A DNA stretch of 64,000 bases from Flavobacteriales bacterium (GCA_947380375.1 CANCQX010000002.1:1-64000), one strand, 5' to 3'. Positions 9,534 to 19,544 are shown, numbered from the stretch's first letter. Translations and numbers: made by a program. Notes: generated by a model from the sequence alone, not told the origin.

Positions 9534-9541
9534 TAAATTTG
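9534..9541 (+). promoter_or_regulatory. Candidate -7 promoter box TAAATTTG
   Basis: Exact TAnnTTTG match 25 bases before the start of the purF-like gene. Confidence 0.6.
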
Positions 9542-9566
9542 CACCAAATTTCATCAATAGTAAGAA

Positions 9567-11468
9567 ATGAGCGACGCGATACAACACGAATGTGGAATAG
9601 CATTAATTAGATTAAAAAAACCACTTCAGTTTTACCTAGATAAATATGGATCAGCTTTTTATGCTTTAAAAAAGTTGCATCTTTTGATGGAAAAACAACA
9701 CAATCGTGGTCAGGATGGAGCAGGAGTTGCGAATATTAAGTTTGATATGGAACCAGGAGAAAGATATATTTCTCGTCAACGTTCGATTGATAGCAAACCG
9801 ATTCAAGATATTTTTGATCAAATTAATGGTCGTTTTAAACAAATTGAAGAAGAAAATCCAGCTTTATTAAAAGACATAGATTACCTAAAGAAAAATGCAG
9901 GTTTTACTGGCGAATTATTTTTAGGTCATTTGCGTTATGGAACTTTCGGAAGAAATTCAATTGAAAGTTGTCACCCATTTTTGCGTCAAAATAACTGGAT
10001 GTCAAGAAATTTAGTGGTTGCAGGAAATTTCAATTTAACAAATGTAGATGAACTTTTTGATGCATTGGTTGAAATCGGACAGCATCCAAAAGAAAAATCG
10101 GATACTGTAACTGTACTTGAAAAAATAGGTCACTTTTTAGATGTAGAAAATGATCAATTATTACACGATTTAAAAGAAGAAGGTTTATCCAACCTTGAAA
10201 AATATAAATTAGTTTCAGAAAGAATTAACATTGAAAAAATTCTTAAAAAAGCATCTGAAAATTGGGATGGAGGATATGCTATGGCCGGTCTTTTTGGTCA
10301 TGGTGATGCTTTTGTTCTAAGAGATCCTTCTGGTATTCGTCCAGCATATTGGTATGAAGATGATGAGGTGTGTGTAGTTGCTTCAGAACGACCAGTTATT
10401 CAAACAGCATTCAATTTAAAAGCGGAAAGTATTAAGGAATTAACTCCTGGTCACGCTTTGATTATCAAAAAAAATGGAACCGTTACAGAAACTTTAATCA
10501 ATCAACCATTGGAAAGAAAAGCATGTTCATTCGAGCGAGTTTATTTTTCAAGAGGTAATGATTTAGGAATTTATGAAGAACGGAAACAATTAGGACATAA
10601 TGTTGTTCCTCAAGTATTAAAAGCAATTGATTACGACTTAGACAATTCAGTGTTTTCTTTTATTCCAAATACAGCTGAAGTATCTTTTTACGGATTAATC
10701 AAAGGATTAGAAAATCATTTGAACGATAAGAAATACGAATCTATTTTAGCATTAGGGGCAAATCCATCTCCAGAAAAATTAAAAGAGATAGTTTACCAAC
10801 GTGCTCGAATTGAGAAGATTATAATAAAAGATGCTAAATTAAGAACGTTTATTACGCAAGACGATTCTAGAGATGATTTAGTAGCTCATGTTTACGATAT
10901 TACCTATGGAAGTGTTGTAGAAGGAAAAGATAATTTAGTGGTGATTGACGATAGTATTGTTCGTGGAACAACTTTGAAACAAAGTATACTTCGCATTTTA
11001 GATCGTTTAGGTCCTAAAAGAATTGTTGTTGTTTCTTCAGCTCCACAAATTCGTTATCCAGATTGTTACGGGATTGATATGGCGAAAATGGGAGATTTCA
11101 TTGCATTTGAAGCAGCAATTCAGTTATTGATAGAAAATGGAAAGGAGCAATTAATCCAAGACGTTTATCAAAAATGTAAAGATCAAATTAAACTTCCAAA
11201 AGATCAGATTGTAAATTATGTTAAAGAGATTTATAGTCCCTTTACAGCGGAACAAATTTCAGCTAAAATCTCACAATTATTAACTCCTCTAGCAATTAAA
11301 GCCAAAGTGGAAATAATCTATCAAACGATTGAGAACTTACACGATGCTTGTCCTGAAAATTTAGGAGATTGGTATTTTACAGGAGATTATCCAACACCAG
11401 GAGGAAATAAAGTGGTAAACAAAGCCTTTATGAATTGGGTGGAAGGTAAAAACGAAAGAGCATATTAA
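9567..11468 (+). CDS. purF: Amidophosphoribosyltransferase (PurF family, long Bacteroidota form)
   Basis: Glutamine PRPP amidotransferase-like protein of 633 residues, longer than the usual ~470-510. An eight-residue propeptide precedes the putative nucleophile Cys9 (HECGIALIR), as in class II Ntn-type glutaminases. Further glutaminase segments are QHNRGQDGAGV, GHLRYGTFG and RDPSGIRPAYW. The phosphoribosyltransferase site is VVIDDSIVRGTT (about 458-469). Its role is the first committed purine step, forming 5-phosphoribosylamine in the cytosol. No other pur gene is next to it. Some Bacteroidota carry a standard-length PurF in addition, so this could be the second paralogue. Confidence 0.88.
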   Translation: MSDAIQHECGIALIRLKKPLQFYLDKYGSAFYALKKLHLLMEKQHNRGQDGAGVANIKFDMEPGERYISRQRSIDSKPIQDIFDQINGRFKQIEEENPALLKDIDYLKKNAGFTGELFLGHLRYGTFGRNSIESCHPFLRQNNWMSRNLVVAGNFNLTNVDELFDALVEIGQHPKEKSDTVTVLEKIGHFLDVENDQLLHDLKEEGLSNLEKYKLVSERINIEKILKKASENWDGGYAMAGLFGHGDAFVLRDPSGIRPAYWYEDDEVCVVASERPVIQTAFNLKAESIKELTPGHALIIKKNGTVTETLINQPLERKACSFERVYFSRGNDLGIYEERKQLGHNVVPQVLKAIDYDLDNSVFSFIPNTAEVSFYGLIKGLENHLNDKKYESILALGANPSPEKLKEIVYQRARIEKIIIKDAKLRTFITQDDSRDDLVAHVYDITYGSVVEGKDNLVVIDDSIVRGTTLKQSILRILDRLGPKRIVVVSSAPQIRYPDCYGIDMAKMGDFIAFEAAIQLLIENGKEQLIQDVYQKCKDQIKLPKDQIVNYVKEIYSPFTAEQISAKISQLLTPLAIKAKVEIIYQTIENLHDACPENLGDWYFTGDYPTPGGNKVVNKAFMNWVEGKNERAY

Positions 11469-11576
11469 TAAATTCCAAATTGGAAGATTTCAAATTTCAA
11501 ATTAAAGTTGTTCGTTTTTAATTTTCTTATTTTGCCAATTTTCAATCTGTCAATGTGTAATTTGTAATTTTTTTCA

Positions 11577-12470
11577 ATGAAGAAGCAGACCGCAATTTTT
11601 TTCTATTTATTAGGTGCGTACGTTGTTATTCAGTTTATGTGGTGGGGATATCATTTAATTGAACTCACAAAAGAAGTTGATGCTCAAAAGGAACTCGTTT
11701 CAAAACGGGTGTTTATGATTTTAAGTGAAGGTTCAGTTTTCTTTTTAATTCTGATACTTGGTTTATGGAAAATTCGCAGTTCGATTAAAAAAGAATTGAA
11801 ATTTTCAGAAAGACAAAACAATTTTTTATTGTCGGTTACCCACGAATTAAAAACTCCTTTAGCTGCCAATAAATTATACCTTCAAACAATTGTTAAAAGA
11901 GATTTAGATGCAACGAAAAGAACTGAATTAATCGAAAAAGCTATTGCTGAAAACCAGCGACTAGAGGTGATGATTGATAATATTTTGAATGCAACTCGTC
12001 TCGATAATCAAGTGGTTCAATTGCATAAAGAACATTTAAATCTTTCTGATTTATTTCAACAAATAGCAGATCGATTTAATAAAAGTTTACAAGTAGATTT
12101 AATTCAACTTGAAATTGAAACAGATGTTTTTATAGATGCTGACAGTTTTATGATTGAAACAGTTATCAATAATCTTATTGAAAATGCATTAAAATATGCA
12201 GGACATCAAAAAACAATTATTCTTTATTTAAAACAAAATGAAAATAAACGAGTAATATTCGGTGTGAAGGATGAAGGTCCAGGTGTTACTTTAGACTCAC
12301 AAATAGAAATATTTGAAAAATTTATGAGGTCAGGTAACGAAGAAACAAGATCACAAAAAGGAACAGGTTTAGGCCTATTTATTGCAGCAGAATTTATAAA
12401 AATACACGGAGGTCGGATTGTCTATAAAAACAATAAACCTTTAGGAGCAAATTTTGAAATAACTTTATAA
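11577..12470 (+). CDS. Sensor histidine kinase without adjacent response regulator
   Basis: A 297-residue membrane kinase with two transmembrane segments (about 8-28 and 47-65) and only a short extracytoplasmic loop, so the sensed signal may be membrane-borne. The H-box SVTHELKTPLAA has the phospho-acceptor His near residue 89. The N-box NNLIENALKYA is at about 197, G1 DEGPGV at 232 and G2 GTGLGLFIA at 261. No receiver-domain gene lies nearby, so it is an orphan here. It is two bases upstream of gpmI and may be co-transcribed with it. Confidence 0.93.
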   Translation: MKKQTAIFFYLLGAYVVIQFMWWGYHLIELTKEVDAQKELVSKRVFMILSEGSVFFLILILGLWKIRSSIKKELKFSERQNNFLLSVTHELKTPLAANKLYLQTIVKRDLDATKRTELIEKAIAENQRLEVMIDNILNATRLDNQVVQLHKEHLNLSDLFQQIADRFNKSLQVDLIQLEIETDVFIDADSFMIETVINNLIENALKYAGHQKTIILYLKQNENKRVIFGVKDEGPGVTLDSQIEIFEKFMRSGNEETRSQKGTGLGLFIAAEFIKIHGGRIVYKNNKPLGANFEITL

Positions 12471-12472
12471 TT

Positions 12473-13990
12473 ATGACAACACATTTTGGACTTATTATTT
12501 TAGATGGATGGGGAATAGGTGATAAATCAAAATCCGATGCTGTATTTAATGCAAATACCCCTTTTATGGATTCATTGTTGGCAAATTATCCTCACGCCAA
12601 ACTTAGTACAAGTGGAGAAGATGTAGGTTTACCAGATGGACAAATGGGAAATTCGGAAGTTGGCCATATGAATATTGGAGCAGGAAGAATTGTATTCCAA
12701 GAATTAACGAGAATCAATAAATCAATAAGAGAAGGAGATTTTTTCAAAAATGAAGTGCTTTTAGATGCAATTCATAACGCAAAGAAAAATAATGTTGCGT
12801 TACATTTAATAGGGTTGGTTTCAAAAGGTGGTGTTCATAGTAATCAAGAACACATTTATGCAATTTGTAAATTAGCGAAACAAGAAGGATTGGAAAATGT
12901 ATTTATTCACGCTTTTACAGATGGAAGAGATTGTGATCCTAAAAGTGGGTTGGTATTTATTGAAGAATTACAAAATGAATTAGATAAATCGGTTGGGAAG
13001 ATAGCTTCCATTGTAGGTCGTTATTATGCGATGGATAGAGATAACCGTTGGGAACGAGTTAAATTCGCATACGATGCAATGGTAAATGGGATTGGTAATT
13101 CATTTAATTCAGCAAAAGAAGCAATTCAAACTTCGTATTCTAATAATAAAACAGACGAATTCATTGAGCCTTGTATAATTACTGAAAATGGTTTACCAAT
13201 AGCTACAATTAAAGAAAATGATGTTGTACTTTGTTTTAATTTCAGAACGGATAGACCTCGTGAAATAACGATTGCACTAACTCAAAAAGACTTTCCAGAA
13301 GTGAATATGAAGAAATTAAATCTTCACTATTACACCATGACAAATTACGATGCTACATTTCAAAATATTAACGTTTTATTTGAAAAAGACAACCTAAAAT
13401 ATACTTTAGGGGAGGTTTTATCAAAAGTAGATCGTACACAAGTAAGAATTGCTGAAACAGAAAAATATCCTCATGTTACCTTCTTTTTTAATGGAGGTAG
13501 GGAAGAACCTTTTCCATTAGAAAGCCGAATAATGGTTAATTCACCTAAAGTAGCCACGTATGATTTACAGCCAGAAATGAGTGCTGTGGAAGTGAAAGAT
13601 AAAATTGTAGAAAGTATAGGGAAGGATCAGCCTAATTTCATCTGTTTAAACTTTGCAAATCCAGATATGGTTGGGCATACAGGGGTGTACGATGCTATTA
13701 TAAAAGCAGTTGAAACAGTTGATAGTTGTTTAAAAGAGGTTATTGAAACAGGTTTGAAATACGAATATGAATTCTTGGTGATTGCCGATCATGGTAATGC
13801 TGATTTTGTTATCAATCCAGATGGAACGCCAAATACAGCACATTCTTTAAATCCAGTTCCAGCAATTTTAGTGAGTAATCAAAAAGGATTGACAATAAAA
13901 GATGGAATTTTAGCGGATGTTGCACCAACCATTTTGAGAAGATTATGTATTTCTACTCCTATCGAAATGACGGGAAAATCTTTAGTATAA
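12473..13990 (+). CDS. gpmI: 2,3-bisphosphoglycerate-independent phosphoglycerate mutase
   Basis: Glycolytic/gluconeogenic enzyme that interconverts 3- and 2-phosphoglycerate with two Mn ions. The 505-residue length is normal. Visible signatures are LIILDGWGIG with the metal Asp (residue 10), MGNSEVGHMNIGAGR with the phospho-Ser near 60, FTDGRDCDP (about 148), NFRTDRPREI and IADHGNADF (about 434-442). The protein is cytosolic. It begins two bases after the kinase stop and is followed within two bases by a membrane protein gene. Confidence 0.97.
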   Translation: MTTHFGLIILDGWGIGDKSKSDAVFNANTPFMDSLLANYPHAKLSTSGEDVGLPDGQMGNSEVGHMNIGAGRIVFQELTRINKSIREGDFFKNEVLLDAIHNAKKNNVALHLIGLVSKGGVHSNQEHIYAICKLAKQEGLENVFIHAFTDGRDCDPKSGLVFIEELQNELDKSVGKIASIVGRYYAMDRDNRWERVKFAYDAMVNGIGNSFNSAKEAIQTSYSNNKTDEFIEPCIITENGLPIATIKENDVVLCFNFRTDRPREITIALTQKDFPEVNMKKLNLHYYTMTNYDATFQNINVLFEKDNLKYTLGEVLSKVDRTQVRIAETEKYPHVTFFFNGGREEPFPLESRIMVNSPKVATYDLQPEMSAVEVKDKIVESIGKDQPNFICLNFANPDMVGHTGVYDAIIKAVETVDSCLKEVIETGLKYEYEFLVIADHGNADFVINPDGTPNTAHSLNPVPAILVSNQKGLTIKDGILADVAPTILRRLCISTPIEMTGKSLV

Positions 13991-13992
13991 GT

Positions 13993-15801
13993 ATGGAATT
14001 ACTCAAAAAATCTTCTTTAGTCACTTTAATATCAATTTGTTTATTTTTATCTGTTTATAGAATTAACAACGTTATAGATAAAGAAATTTCATGGGATGTT
14101 TTGGGTTATTACCTTTATTTACCTGCTACATTTATCCACGATGATCCGCTTTTTAAGGATACAACTTGGCTTAAAAAAGTTAATGAAGAAAGAAAATTAG
14201 CAGATACGTTGTACATGGTTTCATCTAATAACGAAGGAGAGCCCATGTATTTCTTTTTGATGGGAACAGCTTTGGTTTATTTGCCATTTTTCTTTTTAGG
14301 TCATTTTTCCGCCTATATTTTTGGATTTCCGATGGATGGATTTACTATGCCTTATCAATATTGTATGGTAATTGGAGGTATTATTTACACCATTATAGGG
14401 CTAATTTTTCTAAGAAAAATATTGAACTATTTTTTCAACGAGAAGTTGGTTTCAATTCTCCTCTTGATTATAGTTTTTGGGACTAATTATATCCATCATC
14501 TCACAATTAAAAACTTAGAGACCGTAAATATATTATTTATGTTTTCAAGTATAGTGATTTGGTTTACAATTAAATGGCATCAAGATCAAAAATTAAAATA
14601 CTTGATTTATATTGGATCTAGTATTACCTTAATGGGATTAATAAAACCTTCAGAAATTGTAATATTACTTTTTCCCGTTCTATGGAATGTTACAAATTTC
14701 GAAGAATTAAAGACGAAATTCAATCTTTTAATTACCAATAGAAAAGCATTAATAACCACTTTTCTCATTTGTTTTTTAATTGCATTACCTCAATTGTCCT
14801 ATTGGTTTATTAGAACTGGTAAAATAGTTTATGATAGCTATAAAAATCCAGGAGTAGGTTTAGATTTTTTATCTCCACATCTAATAGATACATTATTCAG
14901 TTATAGAAAAGGATGGTTAATTTATACTCCGATAATGCTTTTTTCTTTGATTGGATTTTATTTTATTTACAAGAAAAACAGAAAAATATTTTTAGCAGTT
15001 CTTGTTTATTTTAGTACCTCATTGTTCATTGTGTCAAGTTGGACGGAATGGTGGTATGGTGCAGCATTTTCAATTCGACCTTTAATTACATTATATCCCT
15101 TATTGGCAATAAGTTTTGGTTATTTTTTAGTATTCCTTTTTGAAAAATCAAAAACAATACAACTAGCATTTATCGGTATATTTTTGATTTTAATTTTTAT
15201 GAATCAATTTCAATGGTGGCAATTAAAGAATTATATTTTAGAACCTTACAGAACAACAAAAGCATATTATTGGTCTACTTTTTTACAAACATCTGTCACA
15301 GAAAAACAGAGAGATCTATTGCTAATTAATAGAAGTTTTTCAGGTGTAAATTCTTTCGAAAATAAAAATAAGTACCGAAAAATTAAATCACTTAAGATCC
15401 CATTTAAAAGCGATGAAAATCTATATAAAAAGTATAACGAGTTCATTTATAACTTAAAAAACAACCAAGAATTTCTTCCTCTTTTTGAAAAAAAATACTG
15501 CGAATTTTCAGATAAAGATCATGTTTGGATTAAGGTGTCATTTAAAGTAAGAAAAATTAATCAATATGAGCTATTACCGTGCCTTGTATTAACTATGGAA
15601 AGAAAAGAAGGTGCTTATGGTTATTCAGCACCGGAAATCAAAGGAGATTTATCTAAAAATGGATGGAATTATTTTGAAACCGAATACCTTACTCCTGAAA
15701 TCAGAAATACAAATGATTTATTCAAATGTTATATTTGGAAAAGAACCAAAAACGAAATTGAGATAAAAGAGGTTAAGATAGAAATATTTGAAAAAAAGTA
15801 G
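13993..15801 (+). CDS. Polytopic membrane protein, GT-C glycosyltransferase-like
   Basis: About 602 residues with ten or more hydrophobic segments. The first loop contains ISWDVLGYYLYLPATFIHDDP, which resembles the acidic first loop of GT-C enzymes, and the soluble C-terminal 170 residues are lysine-rich. I chose ATG at 13993, two bases after the gpmI stop, because MELLKKSSLVTLISICLF starts directly with a membrane segment; the longer frame would overlap gpmI by 46 bases. The function is unknown; a lipid-linked sugar transferase is the best guess. It runs to within four bases of a converging gene. Confidence 0.75.
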   Translation: MELLKKSSLVTLISICLFLSVYRINNVIDKEISWDVLGYYLYLPATFIHDDPLFKDTTWLKKVNEERKLADTLYMVSSNNEGEPMYFFLMGTALVYLPFFFLGHFSAYIFGFPMDGFTMPYQYCMVIGGIIYTIIGLIFLRKILNYFFNEKLVSILLLIIVFGTNYIHHLTIKNLETVNILFMFSSIVIWFTIKWHQDQKLKYLIYIGSSITLMGLIKPSEIVILLFPVLWNVTNFEELKTKFNLLITNRKALITTFLICFLIALPQLSYWFIRTGKIVYDSYKNPGVGLDFLSPHLIDTLFSYRKGWLIYTPIMLFSLIGFYFIYKKNRKIFLAVLVYFSTSLFIVSSWTEWWYGAAFSIRPLITLYPLLAISFGYFLVFLFEKSKTIQLAFIGIFLILIFMNQFQWWQLKNYILEPYRTTKAYYWSTFLQTSVTEKQRDLLLINRSFSGVNSFENKNKYRKIKSLKIPFKSDENLYKKYNEFIYNLKNNQEFLPLFEKKYCEFSDKDHVWIKVSFKVRKINQYELLPCLVLTMERKEGAYGYSAPEIKGDLSKNGWNYFETEYLTPEIRNTNDLFKCYIWKRTKNEIEIKEVKIEIFEKK

Positions 15802-15805
15802 TTAA

Positions 15806-16690
15806 TTATTCGAAAAACTCATAATTCATAAATCTCAATATCATTATAAAATTTGTTTTAACATCGCGAGTCAAAACGGAAGATAATAATTTTGTATCCA
15901 CATTATAAATGATTTGAATATCAGTAGTAAATATTCCATTTTTATAAATATGTTTTTCAGTCAAATTACCTAATTCATCGTATTTAAAAAACCATTCTTC
16001 AGCAAATTTACCATCTATAGTAGCATTCGACCGTATAGCAGAAATTAACCCCTTTTCATTGTATTCATAAACCTGTTTCACTTTGCCAGAAGTCATTTTT
16101 AGTCGCTCTTCTTTTTCAAGTAAATATCCATCAGTATTGAAATAACTAAATTCTTCCATATAAGGTAAATCGTAGCTATTAGAAACTGTTTTCTTTAGTT
16201 GTAATGGAAAAGTATCATACTTCATCGATTCTTTATTGATAATGAATGTACGTTCTAAAACGCCCTTTTCTTTAAAAACATCTCTATGAGTTTCTTCAGA
16301 AATTATACGACCTTGTATATCCCTTTCATAATGAATAGATCCAAAGCCTCCAGCATCTTTTTTACGGTGAATCTTCAATAGATTACTTGGAAAATACTCA
16401 TACAAATTTTGAATAGTATCTTTTATACCATCGTCATTTCGAGTTTCAAAACTTTCAATTAGTTGACCTAATTCATTGAATTCATAAGTGCTTTTGAATT
16501 CAGTTTTTCGCATTATATCCCCCGCTTTTTTAAACGTATAAAGTCCCTTAATTTTTTTTACTTTATTAAGTTTAATAAATTTTTCATCAAAAAAAGGTTG
16601 CTCAGTAAACGCTTGACCAATTTTATTATCAATAATTTGAGAATTCAACAAATTCGATATAAAACAAAAAAGAAGTGCTATTTTTTTCAC
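15806..16690 (-). CDS. Secreted YD/RHS-repeat-like protein
   Basis: A 294-residue protein with a signal peptide (MKKIALLFCFISNLLNS). The mature part has repeated Y-E-[FY]-N-E-x-G-x-L motifs: YEFNELGQLIESF, YNEKGLISAI and KYDELGNLTEKH. These resemble RHS/YD wall-protein repeats but are too few to form a closed cocoon. The role is unknown and the protein is probably periplasmic or surface-exposed. It is divergent from the Hsp70-like gene across a hexamer array. Confidence 0.7.
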   Translation of the reverse strand: MKKIALLFCFISNLLNSQIIDNKIGQAFTEQPFFDEKFIKLNKVKKIKGLYTFKKAGDIMRKTEFKSTYEFNELGQLIESFETRNDDGIKDTIQNLYEYFPSNLLKIHRKKDAGGFGSIHYERDIQGRIISEETHRDVFKEKGVLERTFIINKESMKYDTFPLQLKKTVSNSYDLPYMEEFSYFNTDGYLLEKEERLKMTSGKVKQVYEYNEKGLISAIRSNATIDGKFAEEWFFKYDELGNLTEKHIYKNGIFTTDIQIIYNVDTKLLSSVLTRDVKTNFIMILRFMNYEFFE

Positions 16691-16727
16691 ACCACAAAAA
16701 TAGGAATTATTTTGGTATTAAGTTTTC

Positions 16728-16787
16728 TAAACCTCAATCTATACCTCAATCTCAACCTCAAACTTAACCTCAGTCTCATTCTCAACC
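16728..16787 (+). repeat. Degenerate hexamer array, consensus TCAAYC
   Basis: Ten in-phase hexamers, including TCAATC, TCAACC, TCAAAC, TTAACC, TCAGTC and TCATTC. The array fills most of the divergent gap and stops ten bases before the promoter box at 16797. Read as protein it gives only a Leu-Asn alternation, so it is not coding. Confidence 0.9.
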
Positions 16788-16796
16788 TATTTTATT

Positions 16797-16804
16797 TATC
16801 TTTA
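16797..16804 (+). promoter_or_regulatory. Near-consensus -7 box TATCTTTA, 4 bases before ATG
   Basis: Seven of eight positions resemble TAnnTTTG, at the same very short spacing as seen upstream of ygiQ. Confidence 0.45.
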
Positions 16805-16808
16805 CACA

Positions 16809-18083
16809 ATGCAACAACATCTTTACGGAATTGATTTTGGTACAACTAACTCAGTACTTTCTATTTATGACAGAAAAAACAAAGAAATAATCGAGACTAT
16901 TTCAGTTCCTTCAATTTTATATTTCCCTATAGATCAAAGTTCAGAGAATTCAATTGAATACCTTGTTGGTAATTCTGCTGTTCAATCCTATATAAATGAA
17001 GGGATGAAAGGTCGGTTTATGAAATCGATTAAGCAAGTTTTACCAGTGAGTAATTTCACAGAAACAAGAATTGGAAATCAACAATATACGGCCTCAGATT
17101 TAGTTGCTTTAATTATTTCTGATTTAAAAAATAAGGCGGATTTATTAATTGGATATTCTTGTGATACAGCAATATTAGGTCGACCTGTGTTTTTTGATGA
17201 TGAGAATCAATTAAAAGATGATTTAGCCCAATCTCGATTATTAAAAGCTGCAGAAAAAGCAGGATTTACCGAAATAAGATTTCAATTTGAACCAATTAGT
17301 GCAGCTTTTGCTTATGAAAAAACTATTTCAAAAAAGGAAAGAGTTTTAGTTGCTGATTTGGGAGGAGGGACGACTGATTTTACTTTGATAGAATTAGATC
17401 CATTAAAATCAGGAAAAATAAATAGGAGGCAAGATATTTTAGCTACAGGAGGAATCTATATTGGAGGCGATAGTTTTGATTCGGCTTTGATGTGGACGAA
17501 AGGAACTCCCCATTTTGGAAGAGGTTTAAAATACGAATCTATGCCAGGTAAAATGGTTGATTTACCAACCTCTTTTTTTCAGAATATTTGCTCTTGGAAA
17601 GAAATGAATTTTTTTAACGGACAGAAAGTAAGAAATAGTTTAAACCAGTATTATTTATATACCAAGAGAAATCCATTATTGAAAAACCTTATAACATTGA
17701 TTGATAATAATTTAGGTTTTTCTGTTTTTCAACAAATAGAAAAAACAAAGATTGAATTAACAGAAAAAGAAACTTCAACTTTGAATTATTCTAAGTTCGA
17801 CATCGAAATTAATGAACCAATTTCTATCGATGAATACAACGAAATAATAGAAGATGATATCCGTTCAATTGAAAAATATCTGAATAAATTTTTAGAGATT
17901 AATAAAATCCAAGTATCCGAAATAGACAGTTTATTTTTAACCGGAGGAACATCATTAGTAGCTTCGGTCAAACAAATTTTTAAAAATAGATTCCCCGAGA
18001 CTCCAATCCATTCAGGAGATAATTTTATTAGTGTAGCAAATGGATTAGCATTGAGTGGATACCTTTTTGAATTTGATTCCTAA
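16809..18083 (+). CDS. Hsp70-family ATPase, YegD-like
   Basis: A 424-residue actin-fold protein matching the nucleotide-binding half of Hsp70 but lacking the canonical substrate-binding domain. The phosphate 1 loop is YGIDFGTTNSVLS (6-18), phosphate 2 is VADLGGGTTDFTLIE (about 181-195) and the adenosine motif is LFLTGGTSLVASV (about 375). This layout is that of E. coli YegD, whose function is poorly known. It is cytosolic. It is a single-gene unit flanked on both sides by hexamer arrays. Confidence 0.88.
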   Translation: MQQHLYGIDFGTTNSVLSIYDRKNKEIIETISVPSILYFPIDQSSENSIEYLVGNSAVQSYINEGMKGRFMKSIKQVLPVSNFTETRIGNQQYTASDLVALIISDLKNKADLLIGYSCDTAILGRPVFFDDENQLKDDLAQSRLLKAAEKAGFTEIRFQFEPISAAFAYEKTISKKERVLVADLGGGTTDFTLIELDPLKSGKINRRQDILATGGIYIGGDSFDSALMWTKGTPHFGRGLKYESMPGKMVDLPTSFFQNICSWKEMNFFNGQKVRNSLNQYYLYTKRNPLLKNLITLIDNNLGFSVFQQIEKTKIELTEKETSTLNYSKFDIEINEPISIDEYNEIIEDDIRSIEKYLNKFLEINKIQVSEIDSLFLTGGTSLVASVKQIFKNRFPETPIHSGDNFISVANGLALSGYLFEFDS

Positions 18084-18105
18084 AACCTCAACCTCAGTCT
18101 TAATC
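18082..18105 (+). repeat. Short hexamer array, consensus TCAAYC
   Basis: Four in-phase units (AAAACC, TCAACC, TCAGTC, TTAATC) between two converging genes; the last base touches the stop codon of the VWA gene. Confidence 0.65.
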
Positions 18106-19544
18106 TATCGTCTAAAACTAATAAATCGCATCTCTTGCTTCAAATTAATTAGAGCATCAGATAATTTATAAATCGGAACATAACTACCACCTCCTAATTG
18201 AGCAACATTTTGCATCGATTTTTTGTCTTGCTCACTGTTTAAAATACCTACAACAGTCATATTGATTCCTTTTTTCTTGTACTTTTCGATGTGATTTTTA
18301 TAATCATCAGAGTTTCTATTAAATGCACCATCGGTTATAACAACAATTTGGTTGGTCCCATCAGGAATCAAAGAACTTAACGTTTGTTTATAGCCTAATT
18401 TTATACCCGATCCACCAGCAGTAAGACCTCCAGCTTTTAGTTTTTCGACTAGTTCTTTTATTTTTTCTTTTTCAATTCCTGAAGTTGTAGGTAAATCTAC
18501 TTTTGTTTCAGTTGAATAAGTGACAATAGAAATTTTATCTTGTTTACGAAGCATTTCTATAATTTGATAGAGTGAAAATTTCATCAATTCCATTTTTTCT
18601 CCTGCTTGCATAGAAGCTGAAATATCTAAAACAAAGGTTACATTTAATGGTTTAAAGTTTGACTCATCAAAATTTGAGAGATCTAAATCTTCGAATTTTG
18701 AACTACTTAATTTTGGACGAATATCAATAGGTTCTTCTTTTTTTATCTCTTGAGTTAAATGTTTTTCTAGATTTTTTTCTAATTCCTTTGTTGTTTCTAC
18801 TTCTTTAATAGGTTTTTCTTCAACTGAAAATTCTTCTTTTGCTGCTATTTCAGTATCAACTATACTAGTATTTTTTTCTAATTCTAAAATAATTTTATTT
18901 CGCTGAAAATTTAAATAACCACCCAATTCTTTTGGTAAATATCCTTGATGAGTGGCATAGAAATAAGTAAAACCTAGTGGAATTTTTCGTTTAACTTCCC
19001 CTTTTTTGTTTGATGAAAAAGATCCTTTAGGAATCCCATTTTGAAGAATGGTTACAGTTGATAATTCGAGTAATTGTTTCGTTTCTTTATCAATAGTAAT
19101 TACAGTTAATTCAAAATCTGTCGCATTTCTACTTTCAGGTCTTGAATTAAAATCAGGACAAGCTTGTAATGAATTGTTGAGACTAGAAATTTCTTCTGTT
19201 AAGTTCCCAGTTAATTTTATTACTGTTGGATTGTCTTTATCACTCGTATATATATCGACCTCATATGAAAATCGACCTTTATTTTTTGGATTTACTTGTA
19301 AACGAACGGTTAATTGACCATCTTTTTCCATGAACTGACCATTCACTAAGTATACAACATTTGGCGGTTTTTTTACGCTCAAAAGGTATTCTTTTTTTGG
19401 AGTTTTATTTGTGACAATGATGTCTACAAAACGATCTGATGTAATTGTTAAATCACCAAAATCGTGCTTCGTTTTTTCAAAAGTAATTTGAGAAAATAGA
19501 TATGTATTTAATAATGAAAGGGATATAAATAATATTTTCTTCAT
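18105..19544 (-). CDS. Secreted VWA-domain protein with DUF1573-like N-terminus
   Basis: A 479-residue exported protein. In order: signal peptide (1-18); an ASPM/SPD-2/Hydin (DUF1573-like) Ig domain (TFEKTKHDFGDLTI, about 20-115); a carboxypeptidase-regulatory/PEGA-like domain (about 145-230); a Glu/Lys-rich linker (about 235-290); and a von Willebrand A domain (about 300-475) with the MIDAS motif DISAS near 306. The second MIDAS threonine may lie in GGLTAGGSG. It probably binds protein partners or the wall in the periplasm. The PD40/OmpA/LysM gene lies 72 bases upstream on the same strand, so they may act together. Confidence 0.87.
   Translation of the reverse strand: MKKILFISLSLLNTYLFSQITFEKTKHDFGDLTITSDRFVDIIVTNKTPKKEYLLSVKKPPNVVYLVNGQFMEKDGQLTVRLQVNPKNKGRFSYEVDIYTSDKDNPTVIKLTGNLTEEISSLNNSLQACPDFNSRPESRNATDFELTVITIDKETKQLLELSTVTILQNGIPKGSFSSNKKGEVKRKIPLGFTYFYATHQGYLPKELGGYLNFQRNKIILELEKNTSIVDTEIAAKEEFSVEEKPIKEVETTKELEKNLEKHLTQEIKKEEPIDIRPKLSSSKFEDLDLSNFDESNFKPLNVTFVLDISASMQAGEKMELMKFSLYQIIEMLRKQDKISIVTYSTETKVDLPTTSGIEKEKIKELVEKLKAGGLTAGGSGIKLGYKQTLSSLIPDGTNQIVVITDGAFNRNSDDYKNHIEKYKKKGINMTVVGILNSEQDKKSMQNVAQLGGGSYVPIYKLSDALINLKQEMRFISFRR

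Noticed and set aside
11470-11575. AT-rich words such as CAAATTTCAAATT before the histidine kinase as a repeat family
   Set aside because: Only loosely repetitive and explainable by base composition; not comparable to the in-phase hexamer arrays.
16598-16834. Leu-Asn-rich reading frame across the divergent gap
   Set aside because: It is a translation of the hexamer array and the start of the opposite gene; low complexity and overlapped by two better genes.
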